From contig CANNZV010000511.1 of NCBI GenBank assembly GCA_947561585.1, positions 473,579 through 537,578 of the forward strand: 64,000 bases of DNA. The letters run 5' to 3'. Both the position numbers and the translations under genes were made by a program. Origin of the DNA: Caprella mutica. Its lineage: Eukaryota > Arthropoda > Malacostraca > Amphipoda > Caprellidae. This document shows positions 58,589-64,000 of this stretch, in pieces. The notes below the pieces were generated by a model, which saw only the letters and a program-made list of their open reading frames with translations, did not search any database and had not been told where the DNA came from. How positions within the stretch are numbered: position 1 is the first letter of the stretch; each line of letters opens with the position of its first letter.

Positions 58589-60348
58589 ATGAATAAATGT
58601 GGTAAGATAGGCATAATGTATAAAGTGTTGCGTGAATTAGGTATGAGAGGTAGTAAGAAAGCACCTGCGAGTGGGAATGTGACTGTGAATGAATTTAAGG
58701 AGCATTTTGAGAGTGTGACTGCAGAGAGGTTTGAGGTGGAACCTGGTATGATAGCAGCGGCAGTGGAATTTGCGAATGATTTGAGGATGGATGCGGATGC
58801 GATAGAAGCGAATGAGTTTATGAATGAGACGCCTGAACGTGAAGAGATTGAGATTGCTATGAAAGAAGTGAATGAATCAGCGCCTGGTGCGGATGGAGTG
58901 AGGATAGGGTATGTAAGGATGGCATGCGAAGAAGTGAAAGAGAGAGTGATTGAGATGGCGAAAGTGATGTTTGATAGTAGAGCTGATAGGTGGGATGAAT
59001 CGTTGAAAGTGGGTGTGATGGTGCCATTGTTTAAGAAAGGTGATAGGAATGACAGGAATAATTATAGGGGGGGGGGGGTAGAGTGCTAGCGAGAATGATT
59101 GCGAAGCGTTTGAGTTGGTGGGCGGAGCGAATGGGTGTGTTGGATGAGAATCAGTCGGGTTTTAGGAAGGGTAGGAGTACAGCGGATGCGGCGCAAATGA
59201 TGGTGAGAATGAATGAGGATGTTGTGGATTATGAGAGGCGAATGAGTGTGCATGGAGGTGAAGTGAATGGGAATGAAAGACCGGTGGCGCGATTGTTAGA
59301 CCTGCGAAAGGCATATCCTAGAGTAAGCAAGCCCACGCTGTGGCAGCTACTCGAAAGATATGGTATGAATGGGAAGTGTATGGATACGATTGTGGATTTG
59401 CATGAGACGACTGTGTATCGAGTGATAGGTAAGGAAGGGTTGAGTGAGTCATGGGTGCCTGAGAGAGGATTGCGTGAAGGCTGCGCCACATCACCGATCC
59501 TTTTCAATATTTTTCATCAGGCGGTGATGCGGCAGGCCGAGAATGAAAGAGGTGTGGATGCGGGTGTGGTATGGAAGTGGATGCCTGGTGGGTCGTTTTC
59601 GGGTGTAAGGAACTGAGAGCGAATGAATAGCGAGGCGAAAGAGGTGCGAATAAGGAGTGTGCTGTTTGCTGATGATACGACGATTGTATGTATGAAAGAG
59701 GAGATGAATGATGGTGTAAATGTTGTGAAAGAGGTATTGAGTAGATGGGAGGAGCGGAACAATGCGGATAAGGAGGAGGAGCTTGAGTTTGGTATGGAAG
59801 AGGCGAATGAGATTAGAATGTTAGGCAGTTGGGTAGGTGCGGATGCGTATGTGAAGAATAGGATTAAGAGAGCGAATGGTGTATGGTGGAGAGTGAAAGG
59901 GTCGCGAATGACGAAGAGATGGCAGGCGAGAGTGATTGAGATGTGTGTGGAGATTGCGATGTTGTTTGATTGTCAGGTACGAACGTGTTATAAAAGGGAT
60001 GTGAATCGGCTGCAAAAGTGGATGGATAAATGTTATAGGTATGTGTGGAATGATAGGGGAAGCCAACCTTTGAGACGTATGGAAGAAATGCATGTGAATA
60101 TGACTGATGTGAGAGCGAGGTTAGGTGTGAAATCGGTGGCATGGAAAATTGAGAGGAGAGTGCTTGAGAGAGTGGGTCATGTGATGCGAATGGGCAATGA
60201 AAGGCAGGTGAAAGCGGTGGTGCTAGGATGGTATGAGAAGTTAGAAGAGGTGAGAAAGGTGCCTGGGAAGAAGAGAAAGACTGTGTTGTATTGGAAGAGG
60301 TTATTGAAGGAGGCAGCGATTGATTGGACGGATGTGGAGAGATTGTAA
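58589..60348 (+). pseudogene. LINE copy 1 reverse transcriptase
   Basis: Three consecutive frames (58589-59089, 59083-59616, 59623-60348) carry SAPGADGVRIGYVRMA, VPLFKKGDRNDRNNYRG, FRKGRSTADA, LDLRKAYPRVSKP, GLREGCATSPILFNIF and the palm motif LFADDTT (59660-59680). A G9 run at 59070 marks the first frameshift. The C-terminal thumb region ends YWKRLLKEAA. Catalytic aspartates are present but the frame is not continuous. Confidence 0.75.
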
Positions 60349-60499
60349 GGCAATAGAGAGGTATGGAAGGGTGCGGTGAATGAGAGAATGGACCATCTGG
60401 ATGTATGGGAGAGACAGCGTGGGCATGAGTATGTATGGGGGGCGAATGATTAGCTTTAAGTAGGAACATAGTTAGGGGTGTAATAGATTTAACATGTAG

Positions 60500-60880
60500 G
60501 TATGAGGGATGTGGGAAGGTATGTAAGTCAAAGGGGGGATTGATGGTACACCAGAAGCGAATGCATAGGGCAGCGGAGGGAAGGGTGGCGTTTGTATGTG
60601 GGAGGTGCGGGGTAGTATTGCAGACAGAGGGAGCAAGGAAAAATCATGAGGTTAGCTGTACGGGGGGTGTTGGTAGGGGTTTGGGTAGGAGGGAATGTGG
60701 GGTGGAGGTATCTAGGAGTAATTACGCTAGGCATGTTAGGGGATGTAGGGGTGAAAATGGGGGATAGTAGTGGCGGGTGCCGCAGCTGGAACCAGGGGGA
60801 GGGTGGCGGTGTGCAGCGTCTGTGAGCGGACGCTGTCTTATGCCAACATGGCCAGGCACCAGGAGAAATGTCGGGTTTGG
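60500..60880 (+). pseudogene. LINE copy 1 C-terminal zinc fingers
   Basis: A C2H2 finger (EGCGKVCKSKGGLMVHQKRM then H) is followed by C2HC fingers CGRCGVVLQTEGARKNHEV(SC) and, after a frame change near 60770, CSVCERTLSYANMARHQEKC. Such fingers probably bind nucleic acid during integration; this is an inference. Confidence 0.6.
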
Positions 60881-60980
60881 GACCCGGGAGGGGAGCCAGA
60901 CCCCGATGGGGGTGTCGGCTAAATTGGAATTGGAAGGTGAAGCTGACTTGAAGGCAAATGGAAAGTAGGGGGGGGGGGGA

Positions 60981-61190
60981 TATGTGGGATGTTAGGGCTA
61001 GGTTAGAGATTAGATCGATTAGGACTAATATAGAAGTGAGGGTACTCGAGAGGATAGGGCATGTGATGAGGATTGGGAACGATAGGCAGGTTAAGGCAGC
61101 GGTGTTGGGGTGGTATGAGGGACTGGGGAAGAAGAAAGGTAGGAAGAGGAAGACGGGGCTGTATTGGAAAAGGTTACTCGCTTGGTGGGC
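60981..61190 (+). pseudogene. LINE 3'-region fragment between copies
   Basis: It reads MWDVRARLEIRSIRTNIEVR and on to GLYWKRLLAWWA, homologous to the end of the copy-1 RT (60100-60330) but not adjacent to its own RT. It follows a G9 run directly after the copy-1 fingers. It is a 5'-truncated third copy or the result of unequal exchange. Confidence 0.6.
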
Positions 61191-64000
61191 GGCCTCCACG
61201 TGGAGCGAGGGGGAACGCTCCGGGGTTGTCTCCGGATGCGGCCAATGGACCACCGGGTCACCCGGAAAGGAGTGGGGCCCCACACCCCCGGGGGGACTAC
61301 GGAGGGAGGCCGGTCCAGCCAGCCTGCCAACCTCCTTAAACATCTGTACGGCGAGGGCACTTTCGGTGACCGATCCACTGGGGTACCTCTGGTGTCGGGC
61401 AAACACTGTCGGCTGCTAGTAGAGGTAAGTCTTAGGACGATCCATCCAAACCCTGGACCTATGCCCAGGGGGAGGAGAAGTCGTGGGGAGGGAAGAAGGG
61501 TTAGAAATAGTCGTAGGTATAGAAATAGAAGGGTGGGAAGAATAGAGGTGGGTGGGGGTGAGAATAGGAGGGAAGCCACAATAGTCACATGGAATTTACA
61601 AAGAGTTTCTTTAAGGGATCACAATAGGAGAAGGTTAGGTAGAATTTTAGATTACATAGTTAGACGGGGATGGGAGATGGTCCTGGTTTCTGAGCTTAAC
61701 TCAGACCAGGAGAGGGTAATTTGGCTAGGAGATGATAAGGACCAAATAGCTTTAGTTCACGGTAGGAAGTCAGGGATAATTCTTAGAGGGGAAGCTTTAG
61801 ATAGTTGGAAGAGGGAGGGTCAGAAGAAATGGTTAGGAGAGAGGGTGACAGCAGTCACCCTCCAGGGCCTTAGATTAATCGCTGCTTATCAGCCTATTCG
61901 GGGTAGGGATTTAGAGGGAATGGATAGATATAGAATAGATTTAGAAAATCAGGTAAGTATGACTAGCGGGGGGAGATATTAGTAATAGGAGGGGATTTTA
62001 ATGCTAATGTAGGGTCAAATAGGCAGAGAAGGGGGGTGATAGGAAGTTTGGGATAGGACCAGGGAGTATTGCGGGGGAAGATCTAGTTAATTGGTGTGAG
62101 GAACAGGGGTTAGCGTGGGTAAATAGTTTCATGCCACATAGGAATAGGGGTACTTGGTTTAGTAACGTGTATAGGAGGTGGTATGAGTTAGATGGGTTCA
62201 TGGTTAAGGGAGTAGATAGGCATAGGTTAGTTAGGGACGGTCAGAGAAAATACTTTCTCTGACCATAGGCCTAAGAAATTAGTGATAAGGTATAGAGAGA
62301 AGAGATGGAGGGAGGTAGGGGGTAGAAGAGAAAGGGCACCAAACATTAAATGGGAGGTGTTGGGAGATGAGGGGAAGAGTAGGAAGTTTAGTAGAAGGAC
62401 GGGAGAAAAGTTTAGTGAGGTAGATTGGGAGGACGGGGACTTAGGGGAAATGGAATGGGATAAGATTAGGAAATTATTAATATGTAGAAGTAGCTGATGA
62501 GGTATGTGGTAGAAGGGATGGGAAGGTAATAAATCCATGGACAATAGGTAGAGAGGGGGAAATAGAAATAATGAGGAGGGAAATAGGTAGGTGGGTAGAG
62601 AGTAGGAATGAGGTAGTAGGTAGGAAGGAGTATAGAGCTAGGTTAAGGAATAGAGGGGGAGATGTAGAAGATAGGTTGAATAGGGAATTAGAAGAAGTTA
62701 GGCAAGGGGTACGATTAGCACGTAGTAATTTAAAGAATAGTCTTAGAGCATGGAAAGGGAATGGTGGGAGGAGAAGATTAGGGAGTGCGAGGATGCTAGT
62801 AGGAGGGGAAAAGTAGGGGATATGTATAGAATATTAAGGAATTTAGGGACTAGGGGATGGAAGGCACCAGCTAGCACTACAATCACAAATAGGGAATTTA
62901 AGGAACATTTTGAGGCAGTTTCGAGGGATAGGTATGAGGAAGATAGGGAAACTTTAGAAGAGGTATTAGGTAAAGTTAGGGATTTAAGAGGGAGCAAGCA
63001 AGCAGAAGAGGCAAACGAATTAATGAATGAGGAGCCGGGAGAGGAGGTGATCAAGGAGATCAAAGATTCTGCGCCTGGGGAAGATGGGGTTAGGATAAGT
63101 TATATCAGGAATGCGTGTAGGGAAGTTAAGGAAAAGGTAGTAAGGATGGTTCAGTTTATGTTTAGGAAAAGTGCAGGTAGGTGGGAAGAGGGTTTAAAGG
63201 GGGGATTAGTGGTGCCTCTACACTAGAAGGGAGATAGGAATAATAGGGATAATTATAGGGGGGTGTGTCTGTTAGCTATGGGAAGTAGGATTCTAGCTAG
63301 GGTTATTTCTAAGAGGCTTAGATGGTGGGTAGAAGAGTTAGGGTTAGTTGATGAAAATCAGGCAGGTTTTAGAAGGGGAAGGTCGACCGCAGACGCGACC
63401 CAGGTCATGGTGAGGATATGGGAAGATGTTAGTGATTATAGGCTTAGGACAGGGGGATAGGGAACCACAGGCAAGGCTTCTGGACTTGAGGAAGGCATAT
63501 CCTCGAGTAAATAAGCCTTGCTTGTGGAGCATTTTAGATAGAAATGGGTTAGGTGGGAATTGTTTAAGGGTAATTAAGGATTTGCATGAGACGACGGAAT
63601 ATAGGGTTAGGGGAAAGGGGGTTAGTGACAAATGGGTGCCAGCTAGGGGTTTAAGGGAGGGGTGTGCAACTTCGCCTTTTCTGTTTAACGTTTTTCAGCA
63701 AGCGGTGATCAGACAGGCGGAGGAAGCTAGAAGGCCTTAACATCGTCACTCTTTGCCGATGACACTACCATTATAGGTGAGGGGGTAGAATTAGAAGAGG
63801 GAGTAAGGAAGATTAAGGAGGTTATGGGTAAGTTTGAGGAGAGGAATAACGAAGATAAGGAAGAGGTTTTAGTTTTTGGGGATAGAGATAGTGAGGGAAT
63901 TAGGGTGCTAGGATCTTGGATGGGACCTGAAGAGGATAGTAGGAATAGGATTAGACGGGCAAATGGGTTATGGGCTAAGGTTAAGGGGCAATTAAAGGGA
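61191..64000 (+). mobile_element. LINE copy 2, runs off the window
   Basis: It starts with a leader sharing GGCACTTTCGGTG with copy 1, then RTIHPNPGPMPRG (61438), an endonuclease (TWNLQRVSL, SELNSD, GGDFNANVG after a frameshift at 61980, GTWFSN, SDHRPK near 62265) and an RT (SAPGEDGVRISYIRNA, FRRGRSTADA, LDLRKAYPRVNKP, GLREGCATSP, LFADDTT at 63736-63760). Catalytic endonuclease motifs are better preserved than in copy 1, but at least five frame breaks (including TAG at 63223) are present. AG-rich on the plus strand. Confidence 0.7.

Larger units (their letters stand above)
56862..60980 (+). mobile_element. LINE copy 1 (endonuclease-RT with C-terminal zinc fingers), frameshifted
   Basis: GC-richer than its surroundings with a strong A+G bias on the plus strand. 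A 5' leader (56862-57150) shares GGCACTTTCGGTG with copy 2. Then come a TIHPNPG motif (57150), an APE-type endonuclease (57450-58150), reverse transcriptase (58600-60000) and zinc fingers (60500-60880). Several frameshifts break the frame, so it is dead. The clade is not assigned; HPNPGP motifs are known from CR1/L2-like LINEs. Confidence 0.75.

Overview
The window is eukaryotic nuclear DNA: about two-thirds A+T, genes split by short GT-AG introns, and dominated by transposable elements and satellites. No bacterial operon, rRNA or CRISPR array is visible. The element mix (mariner-, hAT-, PIF/Harbinger- and piggyBac-like DNA elements, a DIRS-type retroelement, Ty3/gypsy pol, LINEs with an HPNPG motif) fits an arthropod, probably an insect; species cannot be fixed from sequence alone.

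Host-type gene, minus strand, about 45.8 kb to 2.86 kb. I assembled from splice sites and reading phases a gene for a C2H2 zinc-finger protein with a tyrosine-recombinase-like domain (R61, R176, H200, Y209 of exon 6088-6790). Its 3' half is seven further small exons (2856-5930), all joining in frame. Its central exon (33504 to 6847) is cut in two by a 25.8-kb insertion and carries two frameshifts and a stop, so this copy looks dead. Its 5' part is the most unusual object in the window: 56 tandem copies of a 135-bp unit (35.8-45.8 kb), each a 57-nt phase-0 exon plus a 78-nt intron with good splice sites, encoding a 19-residue repeat. A 2.5-kb TA-flanked element sits inside this array.

The 25.8-kb insertion (7007-32799) has terminal inverted repeats of about 2.8 kb. 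Between them lies a complete-looking Ty3/gypsy gag-pol plus a small membrane-protein ORF (11.3-18.0 kb, minus strand), but no long terminal repeats are recognisable. Each arm carries a copy of a two-exon gene. The right arm was later split by a 10.7-kb element (19590-30282) with CCCAGGTAACATT ends, made largely of satellites with periods of about 132, 18, 21 and 24 bp.

Right of the exon array come a 22-bp satellite (46.0-47.0 kb), a tRNA-like block, a hAT-like MITE (47293-47925) and a nest of inverted-repeat elements with TGACGTCA palindromes (48238-52581). These abut a decayed DIRS-type retroelement on the minus strand (52582-56850) that is itself interrupted by a piggyBac-like element at TTAA. 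From 56.86 kb to the window end are head-to-tail plus-strand LINE copies with endonuclease, reverse transcriptase and C-terminal zinc fingers, all frameshifted.
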